Positions 38,626 through 47,727 of a stretch of DNA of 64,000 nucleotides are shown in pieces (the first letter of the stretch is position 1; every line of letters begins with the position of its first letter). This DNA is from Haemophilus parainfluenzae. GTDB lineage: Bacteria > Pseudomonadota > Gammaproteobacteria > Enterobacterales > Pasteurellaceae. The notes beneath the pieces were generated by a model. It ran no database searches. It had not been told where the DNA came from and was given only the letters and a program-made list of their open reading frames with translations. A program made the translations under genes and the position numbers. The stretch is from assembly GCF_014931275.1 (NCBI RefSeq), contig NZ_CP063110.1, positions 852,001 through 916,000 of the forward strand, given 5' to 3'.

Positions 38626-39489
38626 TTACTCTTCTGAATCTAAGATTTCATCTTTATTAATATCAGCTGGAGGATTATCCGCTAACCAGTTTGCTAAACG
38701 TGCATAATCTGCGATAGCCAAATTTTCTGCACGTGCATTTAAATCAATACCAAGTGCGGTCAGATTTTCAGGTGAAAATAGTGTTGAAAGTGCATTGCGT
38801 AATGTTTTTCGACGTTGATTAAACGCTTGGGAGCAAACACGGTTCAACCAATATAAATCTTTCACTGGGTGTGGCAATTCTTTATGCGGAATTAAACGCA
38901 CAACGGCTGAATCCACTTTTGGTGCAGGTTTAAATGCAGAAGGTGGTACTTCAAGCACAGGCATCACTTGGCAGAAATATTGCGCCATAATGGTTAAACG
39001 ACCGTAAGCTTTGCTATTTGGCCCTGCGCATAAGCGTTTGACCACTTCTTTTTGTAGCATGAAGTGCATATCTTGAATCACATCATGATACTTAAACAAG
39101 TGGAACATCAATGGGGTAGAAATGTTGTAAGGCAAGTTACCAAATACACGTAATTTTTGCCCTTTTTCTGCTAAATTTTCTTTTGTATAAAGCTCACCAA
39201 AATCAAATTGCATTGCATCCGTTTCAATAACGGTGAGCTTTTGATGTAAAAATGGATGATGACGTAAACGTTCTGCAAGGTCTCGGTCAAGCTCTACCAC
39301 AGTCAGATGATCAACAAGCTCACCAACCGGCTCTGTTAATGCGCCAAGTCCCGGACCAATTTCCACTAAGAATTGATTGGGTTGTGGGTAAATCGCCGCC
39401 ACGATACCTTGAATCACAGAAGTATCATGTAAAAAGTTTTGACCAAAGCGTTTACGCGCCGTATGGCCTAAGTGTTTTTTTGAATTCAT
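38626..39489 (-). CDS. rsmA: 16S rRNA dimethyladenosine transferase RsmA (KsgA)
   Basis: RsmA dimethylates two adjacent adenines near the 3' end of 16S rRNA, a late step of 30S assembly. Its 287 residues carry [14 protein letters not shown] at the start, the SAM motif [11 protein letters not shown], and the adenine-binding motif NLPYNIS. The C-terminal acidic tail ([12 protein letters not shown]) is long. An uptake core lies at 38752-38760. Confidence 0.97.
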   Translation of the reverse strand: MNSKKHLGHTARKRFGQNFLHDTSVIQGIVAAIYPQPNQFLVEIGPGLGALTEPVGELVDHLTVVELDRDLAERLRHHPFLHQKLTVIETDAMQFDFGELYTKENLAEKGQKLRVFGNLPYNISTPLMFHLFKYHDVIQDMHFMLQKEVVKRLCAGPNSKAYGRLTIMAQYFCQVMPVLEVPPSAFKPAPKVDSAVVRLIPHKELPHPVKDLYWLNRVCSQAFNQRRKTLRNALSTLFSPENLTALGIDLNARAENLAIADYARLANWLADNPPADINKDEILDSEE

Positions 39490-39563
39490 AAGTACTATTT
39501 AATAAGAAAAGTGCGGTTATTATAGAGCCTGTATTTCTTTTGTAAATCATTCCTAAGTCTTGA

Positions 39564-39935
<372 letters not shown>

Positions 39936-39950
39936 TTTAGAAATAAAAGA

Positions 39951-39980
39951 AAAGCCGATATGTTGATATCGGCTTTTTTT
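39951..39980 (+). terminator. infA terminator
   Basis: AAAGCCGATA, loop TGTTGA and TATCGGCTTT, then TTTTT. Confidence 0.9.
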
Positions 39981-40002
39981 GTTTGAAAAGCATACAAATT
40001 AT

Positions 40003-40030
40003 TTGAAGTCTAGAAAAAAATCTGTATAAT
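40003..40030 (+). promoter_or_regulatory. Promoter of rpsF-priB-rpsR-rplI
   Basis: TTGAAG (40003-40008), 16-base spacer, TATAAT (40025-40030), then CAGCGCCC, a GC-rich discriminator. Confidence 0.7.
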
Positions 40031-40065
40031 CAGCGCCCTTAGCCACGTTCATTTTTTCGTTCCTT

Positions 40066-40101
40066 GCCTTTGCAGATTGGTGGCTAATCTACGTCAAAGG
40101 C
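40066..40101 (+). promoter_or_regulatory. Structured rpsF leader, candidate S6:S18 autoregulatory element
   Basis: Two nested stems are visible: GCCTTTG (40066-40072) with CAAAGGC (40095-40101), and AGATT (40074-40078) with AATCT (40086-40090) around the loop GGTGGCT. The element ends 23 bases before the rpsF ATG. S6:S18 complexes are known to repress this operon through a leader RNA; the assignment here is by position and shape. Confidence 0.5.
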
Positions 40102-40124
40102 TGATTAACCCGTAAGGAGCAGTA

Positions 40125-40488
40125 ATGCGTCACTACGAAATCGTGTTTATGGTTCATCCGGACCAAAGCGAGCAAGTACCAGGTATGATCGAACGTTACA
40201 CAGGTTCTGTTAAAGAAGCTGGTGGTCGAGTTCATCGCCTAGAAGATTGGGGTCGTCGCCAATTAGCGTACCCAATTAACAAATTACACAAAGCACACTA
40301 TGTGCTTATGAATGTAGAAGCGCCTCAACAAGTCATCGACGAGCTAGAAACGACTTTCCGTTATAACGATGCTGTATTACGCAGTCTTGTTATCCATACT
40401 AAGCACGCCGTAACCGAAGCGTCCCCAATGAAAGCGGCTAAAGAAGAACGTAAACCTTTAGCTGAAGTTGAAAACAACGATTTTGAGG

Positions 40489-40502
<14 letters not shown>
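40125..40502 (+). CDS. rpsF: 30S ribosomal protein S6
   Basis: S6 binds 16S rRNA with S18. The start [21 protein letters not shown] is typical, as is [21 protein letters not shown]. The length is 125, with an acidic tail ([14 protein letters not shown]), which in E. coli is extended by glutamates. AAGGAG lies before the ATG. The end overlaps priB. Confidence 0.98.
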
Positions 40503-41057
<555 letters not shown>

Positions 41058-41071
41058 GAAGGAGTTAGGAA

Positions 41072-41521
41072 ATGCAAGTAATTCTTTTAGATAAAATCGC
41101 TCACCTAGGTAATGTAGGTGATCAAGTTAATGTTAAATCTGGTTTCGCTCGTAACTTCTTAATCCCACAAGGTAAAGCAGTTATGGCAACTAAAGCTAAC
41201 ATTGAACACTTTGAAGCACGTCGTGCAGAGTTAGAAGCAGCGGCAGCAGCAAGTTTAGCAGCAGCTCAAGCTCGCGCAGCACAAGTGACTGCATTAGGTT
41301 CTGTAACTATCGCATCTAAAGCAGGTGATGAAGGTCGTTTATTCGGCGCAATCACTACTCGTGATGTAGCAGAAGCAGTAACTGCAGCAGGCGTTGAAAT
41401 TGCGAAAAGCGAAGTTCGTTTACCAAACGGTCCAATCCGTACTCTTGGTGATCACGATGTTCGTTTCCAACTTCACGGCGAAGTATTTGCAACATTAGAT
41501 GTTATCGTTGTTGCAGAATAA
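41072..41521 (+). CDS. rplI: 50S ribosomal protein L9
   Basis: L9 binds 23S rRNA near the L1 stalk. The N-terminal domain [32 protein letters not shown] is followed by the long central helix, rich in alanine ([19 protein letters not shown]), and the C-terminal domain ending [15 protein letters not shown]. Length 149, as in E. coli. Confidence 0.98.
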   Translation: MQVILLDKIAHLGNVGDQVNVKSGFARNFLIPQGKAVMATKANIEHFEARRAELEAAAAASLAAAQARAAQVTALGSVTIASKAGDEGRLFGAITTRDVAEAVTAAGVEIAKSEVRLPNGPIRTLGDHDVRFQLHGEVFATLDVIVVAE

Positions 41522-41545
41522 TTATCAAAGTTTTTGATAAAAGAA

Positions 41546-41572
41546 AACCCGACGTTATGTCGGGTTTTTTGT
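41546..41572. terminator. Terminator after rplI
   Basis: AACCCGAC, loop GTTAT and GTCGGGTT (41546-41566), then TTTTT. It marks the end of the core block; the iol block starts next, on the opposite strand. Confidence 0.9.
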
Positions 41573-41623
41573 TTATATAGATTTAGAAAAATATTTTTTC
41601 TTAGTCAAAGATAATATCTCAAA

Positions 41624-42454
41624 TTATTTAAATTTATCTGCATATTTTTCACTATTAATCCAAGAATGATCTTGTTCCCAAGTAAACCGCCATTTTCTTA
41701 CAGGACCAGCCATAACATTTAAATAATAATTGTCATAACCTGCAATAGTTGCGACTGGATGGTATCCTTTTGGTACTTGAACAACATCCCCATCATACAC
41801 TGCCATACATTCATCTAGTGAACGATCATCAGTATAAACTCGTTGTAATGCAAAACCCTGTGATGGTGAGAAACGATGATAGTAGGTTTCTTCCAAATAG
41901 GTTTCAGTCGGAGAGTTTTTATCGTCGTGTTTATGGCTAGGGAAAGAACTCGTATTACCTTCATCTGTAAATACTTCAACAACCAATAAGGCATCTGCGG
42001 TTTCAGTTTCAGGGAGAATATTATGTACTAAGCGTTTATTATTTCCATATCCGCGTTTTTCTACACCAACATCCTCTGGTTTAATTAAGCGAATTGGTAA
42101 ATTCCCCTGACTTGGTGCTCTACAAACAGCCAATTCTAAATAACTTTCAGCTTTGATTTGTACTTTTTGTTGGTGTGGAACATAGACTGAATAAGGTGGA
42201 ATCCGCTCAAATGGAGAGGCGCGATTACCAATATGCTCGAAAGTAGCTTGGGATGTAACAATAGTAGCCTTACCAGCAACGAGAACAAAACAGGTTTCAG
42301 TATTTTCAGTATCAAAAGTTAGTTCTTGCTCTTCTTGTAGATGGTACATTTCAAAACCAACGTACTCCCAATTCGCTGTTTTTGGGGTGATTTTTTGTAC
42401 TTCACCATTCTTTTCAGGATGATCTTTTCGTGATTTGGATAGTAAATAACTCAT
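41624..42454 (-). CDS. iolB: 5-deoxy-glucuronate isomerase IolB
   Basis: IolB converts 5-deoxy-glucuronate to 2-deoxy-5-keto-gluconate in myo-inositol breakdown. It is a double-cupin protein of 276 residues. The metal-site motif SSFPSHKHDDKNSPTETYLEETYYHRF is that of the IolB family, with its His-X-His and downstream Glu. The motif DGDVVQVPKGYHPVATIAGYDNYYLNVMAGP is also typical. AGGAGC precedes the start. It is divergent from iolA and 250 bases from it. Confidence 0.95.
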   Translation of the reverse strand: MSYLLSKSRKDHPEKNGEVQKITPKTANWEYVGFEMYHLQEEQELTFDTENTETCFVLVAGKATIVTSQATFEHIGNRASPFERIPPYSVYVPHQQKVQIKAESYLELAVCRAPSQGNLPIRLIKPEDVGVEKRGYGNNKRLVHNILPETETADALLVVEVFTDEGNTSSFPSHKHDDKNSPTETYLEETYYHRFSPSQGFALQRVYTDDRSLDECMAVYDGDVVQVPKGYHPVATIAGYDNYYLNVMAGPVRKWRFTWEQDHSWINSEKYADKFK

Positions 42455-42534
42455 TTCATGCTCCTAAAATAGCCGAATAACTTCTTAAGATAATACTCCG
42501 TTCAGTGAATTAATCTAGCTAGATTTCTAAAAAA

Positions 42535-42550
42535 TCAGACATAGATCACA
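42535..42550 (-). promoter_or_regulatory. Candidate CRP site between iolB and iolA
   Basis: On the minus strand TGTGA-TCTATG-TCTGA matches 8 of 10 fixed bases of the CRP site. The same core, GATCTATGTCT, recurs at 54541-54551 in the iolD-iolC promoter region. Confidence 0.5.
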
Positions 42551-42587
42551 TAAATGAAATAAAATATCCAATATTTTAATAAGTGGA

Positions 42588-42600
42588 TTGAAAAGTTCAA
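42588..42600. promoter_or_regulatory. Inverted repeat TTGAA-AAG-TTCAA before iolA
   Basis: A 13-base inverted repeat lies about 110 bases before iolA. Its half-site is close to those of the three repeats upstream of iolC, so it may be an operator for the RpiR-type regulator. This is inference from shape. Confidence 0.35.
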
Positions 42601-42708
42601 TTTATTTGCCTACTCTATACTAGATTTAAAGAATGAGTATTGTTTTTTATGCAAGTTGTTATTCATTTATCGCATCTTAATTTCTGAAACTGTATGAAGG
42701 AGTTCAAA

Positions 42709-44217
42709 ATGGAAACTGTTTATAACTTTATTAATGGTAAACAAGTGCCAAGCAGAGGGACAAAAGCGCATCCAATTTATAATCCTGCAACAGGTGAGCA
42801 AATTCGCCAAGTGATTATGAGTACTCCGGATGATGTAAATGAAGCTATCGAAGTAGCACATAAAGCTTTTGCTGATTGGTCAGCAACCTCTCCGCTACGT
42901 CGTGCCCGGATTATGTTTAAGTTTAAAGAATTGTTGGAAAGAGATTGGGATTCATTAGCTCGTTTAATCGTAGAAGAGCATGGTAAGGTTTACTCTGATG
43001 CTTGTGGTGAATTGACTCGTGGTTTGGAAGTGGTTGAATTCTCATGCGGTATTCCTCATTTATTAAAAGGTGAATTTTCAGAGCAAGCAGGACGCGGCAT
43101 CGATATTCATTCATCTTTGCAACCACTAGGGGTAACTGTTGGTATTACACCGTTTAACTTCCCTGCAATGGTTCCAATGTGGATGTTCCCAATTGCATTA
43201 GCTTGCGGTAATACTTTCATTTTAAAACCAGCTAAAGCAGATCCTTCCTTATCTATTCGCTTGGCTGAACTGTTAAAAGAAGCAGGTTTACCAGATGGCG
43301 TATTTAATGTAGTACATGGTGATCGTCATGATAATGAAGTTTTATTGCGTGATCCGCGTGTTCATGCTGTGAGTTTTGTGGGTTCTACACCAGCTGCAGC
43401 ACATGTATATAAAGTTGGTTCTGAATTTGGCAAACGCGTACAAACTTTTGGTGCGGCGAAAAATCATGCATTAATTATGCCTGATGCAGATATTGAATCT
43501 ACCGCAAATGCTTTATTAGGTGCGGCATTTGGTGCTGCGGGTGAACGTTGTATGGCGTTAGCATTGGCTGTTACGATTGACGATGAAACTGCAGATAAAT
43601 TAGTGGCAGCTTTAAAACCAAAAGTAGAAGCACTGCGTTATGGTCCAGGTATTCCAAAAGATGGTGAAAAAGAGATGGATTTTGGTCCATTAATTACTCA
43701 GCAACATCTCAACAATGTGACAAATTACATTACAACTGGTGTGGAAGAAGGTGCAACACTTATTGTTGATGGTCGAGGTAAAAAACCAGTTGGTCATGAG
43801 AATGGCTTCTTTATCGGTGGCTCCTTATTCGATAATGTCACTTCCGATATGGTGATTTATAAAGAAGAGATCTTTGGACCTGTATTGGGTATTGTCAGAG
43901 TAAAAAGCTTTGAAGAAGCAATGAAGTTAATTAATGAACATCCTTATGGAAACGGTACAGCTATCTTTACCTCTGATGGTGGTGCTGCTCGTGAGTTTGC
44001 ATATCACGTTCAGGCTGGTATGGTGGGTATTAACGTGCCAATTCCAGTACCAATGTCATTCCATTGCTTCGGTGGTTGGAAACACTCATCTTACAGCACC
44101 TTAAATGTTTATGGACCAGATGGTGTTCGTTTCTATACGAAGATGAAAACAACAACAACACGTTGGCCAAATAAATATGTAATTGAAAATGCTGCATTTA
44201 GTATGCCGACACTTTAA
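42709..44217 (+). CDS. iolA: Methylmalonate/malonate-semialdehyde dehydrogenase IolA
   Basis: IolA (MmsA) turns malonate semialdehyde to acetyl-CoA and CO2 with NAD and CoA, the last step of inositol catabolism. The start at 42709 (METVYNFINGKQV) has AAGGAG upstream; the ATG at 42694 has no such site. The 502 residues show GVTVGITPFNFPAMVPMWMF, typical for the acylating family, and the catalytic Cys in AAGERCMALA. It ends at a strong terminator, so it is transcribed separately from the ABC genes. Confidence 0.95.
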   Translation: METVYNFINGKQVPSRGTKAHPIYNPATGEQIRQVIMSTPDDVNEAIEVAHKAFADWSATSPLRRARIMFKFKELLERDWDSLARLIVEEHGKVYSDACGELTRGLEVVEFSCGIPHLLKGEFSEQAGRGIDIHSSLQPLGVTVGITPFNFPAMVPMWMFPIALACGNTFILKPAKADPSLSIRLAELLKEAGLPDGVFNVVHGDRHDNEVLLRDPRVHAVSFVGSTPAAAHVYKVGSEFGKRVQTFGAAKNHALIMPDADIESTANALLGAAFGAAGERCMALALAVTIDDETADKLVAALKPKVEALRYGPGIPKDGEKEMDFGPLITQQHLNNVTNYITTGVEEGATLIVDGRGKKPVGHENGFFIGGSLFDNVTSDMVIYKEEIFGPVLGIVRVKSFEEAMKLINEHPYGNGTAIFTSDGGAAREFAYHVQAGMVGINVPIPVPMSFHCFGGWKHSSYSTLNVYGPDGVRFYTKMKTTTTRWPNKYVIENAAFSMPTL

Positions 44218-44240
44218 TTAACATAATTTTTAAATCATGA

Positions 44241-44280
44241 AGAGGAGATAATCGCATTGAGGACGTTATCTCCTCTTTTT
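44241..44280 (+). terminator. iolA terminator
   Basis: AGAGGAGATAA (44241-44251) pairs perfectly with TTATCTCCTCT (44266-44276), then TTTT. Confidence 0.85.
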
Positions 44281-44307
44281 CTATGCAATAAATAGTAAGG
44301 ATATCGT

Positions 44308-45447
44308 ATGAAACAGGTTCGTATTGGTTTGGTTGGTACTGGGTATATCGGCCGTTGCCATGCTATTGCTTATGCTCAGGCTCCAACAGTATTCCCACTT
44401 GATGCTGAATTGGTTCTGGAATATTTAGCCGAGATTACACCTGAATTAGCAGAGAAAAAGGCAAAAGAATTCGGTTTTAATCGTTTTACGGGCGATTGGA
44501 GGGATATTGTGCAAGATCCAAATGTGGATGTAGTAGATATTTGCACTCCAAACTTTCTTCATAAAGAAATTGCATTAGCAGCCATTGCCAATGGTAAACA
44601 TGTTTACTCTGAAAAACCGCTAGCTCTCACTGCAGAAGATGCCAAATTAATGTATGAAGCGGCGAAGAAAGCAAATGTTAAGACCTTGGTTGGGTTTAAT
44701 TACATCAAGAATCCAACGACTCAATTAGCCAGAGAAATTATTGCTAATGGTGAAATTGGAGAAGTAGTACATTTTTATGGCACTCATAATGAAGATTACT
44801 TAGCTAATGAAAATACACCATTGGATTGGCATTGCGTGAAAGAAAAAGCAGGACTAGGTGCATTGGGAGATTTAGCCGCTCATATTGTGCAGATGTCTCA
44901 GTATTTATTAGGGCAGGATGTTCGTGCTGTTATCGGAGATATGCAAACGGTAATTAAAAATCGCCCAAATCCTCATAATTTACAAGAACGTTTAGCTGTA
45001 GAGAATGAAGATCAGGCGACAGCCTTGGTTCGATTTGATAATGGATGCATGGGAACGATTGAAACGTCTCGAATTGCTTGTGGACGAAAAATGGGACTGA
45101 GCTATGTGATTACGGGAACAAAAGGCAGTATTTCTTATACTCAAGAAAGAATGGCTGAATTAAAGCTTTATTTACATGATGAAGATCCAGCAAGACAAGG
45201 ATTTAAAACAATCCTTACTGGACCATTGCATCCTGATTACAAGAATTTTTGTGTGAGCGCAGGTCATGGCATTGGTTTTAACGATCAGAAAACGGTGGAG
45301 ATTAGAGATTTAGTAAATGGTTTAGCTTCACCTGAAGGTGTTTTATATCCTGATTTTGAAGAAGGATATAAGGTGTCTCGCGTGTTAGATGCAATAGCAT
45401 TATCGTATCACCAAAAACGTTGGGTTAATGTAGAAGAAATAGCGTAA
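44308..45447 (+). CDS. Gfo/Idh/MocA oxidoreductase, second inositol-type dehydrogenase
   Basis: The 379 residues have an N-terminal NAD(P) Rossmann motif (IGLVGTGYIGRCHAIAY) and the family catalytic Lys in YSEKPLALT. The later DLAAHIVQM fits the D-X3-H site. It is clearly different from iolG at 50.5 kb and about 40 residues longer. In an inositol locus the likely role is oxidation of another isomer (scyllo- or D-chiro-inositol) or of an inositol derivative. It is preceded and followed by terminators. The substrate is not shown by the sequence. Confidence 0.88.
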   Translation: MKQVRIGLVGTGYIGRCHAIAYAQAPTVFPLDAELVLEYLAEITPELAEKKAKEFGFNRFTGDWRDIVQDPNVDVVDICTPNFLHKEIALAAIANGKHVYSEKPLALTAEDAKLMYEAAKKANVKTLVGFNYIKNPTTQLAREIIANGEIGEVVHFYGTHNEDYLANENTPLDWHCVKEKAGLGALGDLAAHIVQMSQYLLGQDVRAVIGDMQTVIKNRPNPHNLQERLAVENEDQATALVRFDNGCMGTIETSRIACGRKMGLSYVITGTKGSISYTQERMAELKLYLHDEDPARQGFKTILTGPLHPDYKNFCVSAGHGIGFNDQKTVEIRDLVNGLASPEGVLYPDFEEGYKVSRVLDAIALSYHQKRWVNVEEIA

Positions 45448-45454
45448 TTCGATG

Positions 45455-45488
45455 AGGGGCATTTAATTATAGTGCCCCTTATTTTTTT
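45455..45488 (+). terminator. Terminator after the Gfo/Idh/MocA gene
   Basis: AGGGGCA (45455-45461) and TGCCCCT (45473-45479), then TATTTTTTT. Confidence 0.85.
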
Positions 45489-45717
45489 ATTATTAATCGG
45501 AAGATTTTGCGAATAGTAAATATTTTCGACTAAAAAGTAAGATCTACTTCACACTTTCAAAAAATGACAGTTGCAGAAAATCTTCTTTTAATGATATAGA
45601 TACATGTGGATGATTTATTCCAAATTACGCACTGGTGAAATTTATATTCGCATATTGTGAGATTATAGCTGTATTTCAATCTTTGTTATTCGTTTAACTA
45701 ATAAAGGGAGTAGCATT

Positions 45718-46656
45718 ATGAAAAAAACATTGCTTGCATTACTTTGTGGTGGAGTTTTATTAACGTCTCAAGCTGTTATCGCTAAAAATGTTGTGATTGG
45801 TGCACCAATGGTTGCCTTTTCTGATAAATGGCAAACCTATCTTCAAGATGCCATTCGTGAGTTTGATAAAGCACATGATGATGTGGAAATTAAACTCGCA
45901 GATGCAAATGGTGACCCCGCTCGTTTATTAAATGATGCAGAAACATTTATCGATCAAAAAGTTGATGCATTACTTGTTGTTCCAACAGACCCAAATATTG
46001 TTAAGGTTATTGGCAAAAAAGCTAAACGAGCCGGTATCCCTCTCATTATTATCAATCGTAAACCATTAGATGAAGATATGCAGTACGTTACTAGTTATGT
46101 AGGATCGGATGAAATCGAAGGTGGACGTATTCAAGCAAACTTTATTGTTGATACCTTAAAAGGTAACCCTGCTGAAGCTGCAATCTTGATGGGGCCTTTA
46201 GGGCAAGATGCTCAAATTAAGCGTACGCAAGGCAATAAGGAAATTTTTGGTCAGCATAAAAATATCAAAATTTTTACTGAACAAGAAGGTAAATGGGATA
46301 GAGCTAAAGGTTTAGAAATTGCAGAAAACTTACTTGCGGCAAATAAAAATTTAAATGTTGTTGTTAGTAATAATGATGAAATGGCGATTGGGGCGGTATT
46401 AGCAGGTAGAAAATTAGGTCTTAAAGATGAAGATTTAATAATTGTTGGCCTTGATGCAACACCTGATGCCTTAGATTATTTAGGTAAAGGATTAGATGCA
46501 ACAGTGTTCCAATCAGCTGCTGGACAAGGTTCTGCGGGGGCTGAAATGGCCTATCTTGCTGCAAAAGGTGAAAAAGTTCCAGCTGTGAAATGGGTGCCTT
46601 TTGAACTCGTTACACCAGATAAAAAAGAGGAATATCAAGCGAGATATAAAAAATAG
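45718..46656 (+). CDS. Periplasmic inositol/sugar-binding protein, copy 1
   Basis: This is a 312-residue ABC substrate-binding protein of the ribose/IbpA class (Peripla_BP_4). The signal peptide ends near VIAKN. Residues that line the pocket in RbsB-type proteins can be matched: the Asn-Arg of IINRKP, the Arg of IKRTQG, the Trp of GKWDRAKG, the Asn of SNNDEMA, the Asp of GLDATPD and the Gln of VFQSA. The iol context suggests myo-inositol as ligand. A GGGAG lies before the start. A near-paralogue follows 78 bases later. Confidence 0.92.
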   Translation: MKKTLLALLCGGVLLTSQAVIAKNVVIGAPMVAFSDKWQTYLQDAIREFDKAHDDVEIKLADANGDPARLLNDAETFIDQKVDALLVVPTDPNIVKVIGKKAKRAGIPLIIINRKPLDEDMQYVTSYVGSDEIEGGRIQANFIVDTLKGNPAEAAILMGPLGQDAQIKRTQGNKEIFGQHKNIKIFTEQEGKWDRAKGLEIAENLLAANKNLNVVVSNNDEMAIGAVLAGRKLGLKDEDLIIVGLDATPDALDYLGKGLDATVFQSAAGQGSAGAEMAYLAAKGEKVPAVKWVPFELVTPDKKEEYQARYKK

Positions 46657-46734
46657 ATTTTCTCATCTAAATAACGGAAGGGTGATAACCCTTCCGGTTA
46701 AAGCTAAAGAGATTTATTAATGGAGGGATGAACA

Positions 46735-47667
46735 ATGTTAAAAAAGGTATGCATTTTAGTTATTAGTCTCTTTTTTGCCCCAGTTATTTTAGCCAAGTCG
46801 ATAGTAGTTGGCGTTTCAATGTATAGCCTTGCAGATAAATATCCCACTTATTTACAGGATTCCATGGATAAGTTTGTCACCTCCCAATCTAATCTTAAAT
46901 TTAAATATGCCGATGCGAATGGCGATCCCGCCAAGATGTTAAATGATGTGGAAAATTTTATTGATTCGAAGGTTGATGCTTTGATCATTATGCCAACAGA
47001 TCAAAAGATCGTAAAAGCCATTGGATTAAAAGCAAGAAAAGCGAAGATTCCTTTAATTGTGGTGACAGTGAAACCGAATGAAGAAGACATGCAATACGTA
47101 GCGAGCTACGTTGGTTCTGAAGAAATTAAAAGCGGTGAAATGCAAGGTGAATTTATTGTTAACTCATTGAATGGTAAACCAGCTAAAGCCATTATTTTAC
47201 TTGGACCGTTGGGGTTAGAAGCTCAAATTAAACGAACAGAGGGTAATAAAAAGATCTTTGCTCAGCATCCTGAAATTAAAGTGGTCGCAGAACAAGAGGC
47301 AAAATGGGATAGAGCTAAAGGTATGGAAGTCGCAGAAAATCTGCTTTCAGCTCACCGAGATGCGAATGTTATTTTGAGTAATAATGATGAAATGGCAATA
47401 GGGGCTTTATTGGCTGCGAAGAAACTCGGCTTCAAAGATGAAGACATACTCATTGTAGGAATTGATGCAACACCAGATGCTTTAGCTTATTTAGGTAATG
47501 GATTGGATGCTACTGTTTATCAATCTGCATCAGGACAAGGACGATTGAGTGCAGAAATGGCCTACAAGGCAGCGCTTGGTGAAGAAATTCCCAAATATAA
47601 CTGGATTCCTTTTGAATTGGTTACCCCAGAAATGAAGGAACAATATATCAACAAATATAAGGAGTAA
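46735..47667 (+). CDS. Periplasmic sugar-binding protein, copy 2 (tandem paralogue)
   Basis: This 310-residue paralogue of the preceding gene has the same order of motifs (YADANGDPAKMLNDVENFID, VASYVGSEE, LGPLGLEAQIKRTEGNKKIF, NNDEMAIGALLA). Its signal peptide ends near ILAKS. Where copy 1 has IINRKP it has VVTVKP, so the Asn-Arg pair expected to bind ring hydroxyls is gone, while the other five ligand positions are kept. It probably binds a related but different compound. GGAGGG lies before the ATG; the ATPase gene follows after 60 bases. Confidence 0.92.
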   Translation: MLKKVCILVISLFFAPVILAKSIVVGVSMYSLADKYPTYLQDSMDKFVTSQSNLKFKYADANGDPAKMLNDVENFIDSKVDALIIMPTDQKIVKAIGLKARKAKIPLIVVTVKPNEEDMQYVASYVGSEEIKSGEMQGEFIVNSLNGKPAKAIILLGPLGLEAQIKRTEGNKKIFAQHPEIKVVAEQEAKWDRAKGMEVAENLLSAHRDANVILSNNDEMAIGALLAAKKLGFKDEDILIVGIDATPDALAYLGNGLDATVYQSASGQGRLSAEMAYKAALGEEIPKYNWIPFELVTPEMKEQYINKYKE

Positions 47668-47727
47668 ATTGACCGCACTTTATAATGTTATTTCCGTATT
47701 TATTTTTATCGAGTCAAGGAGTTAAAC

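Noticed and set aside
45500..45585. Distant inverted repeat GAAGATTTT / AAAATCTTC before the first binding protein
   Set aside because: Nine AT-rich bases 70 apart are likely by chance in this gap; no T-run and no link to a promoter.
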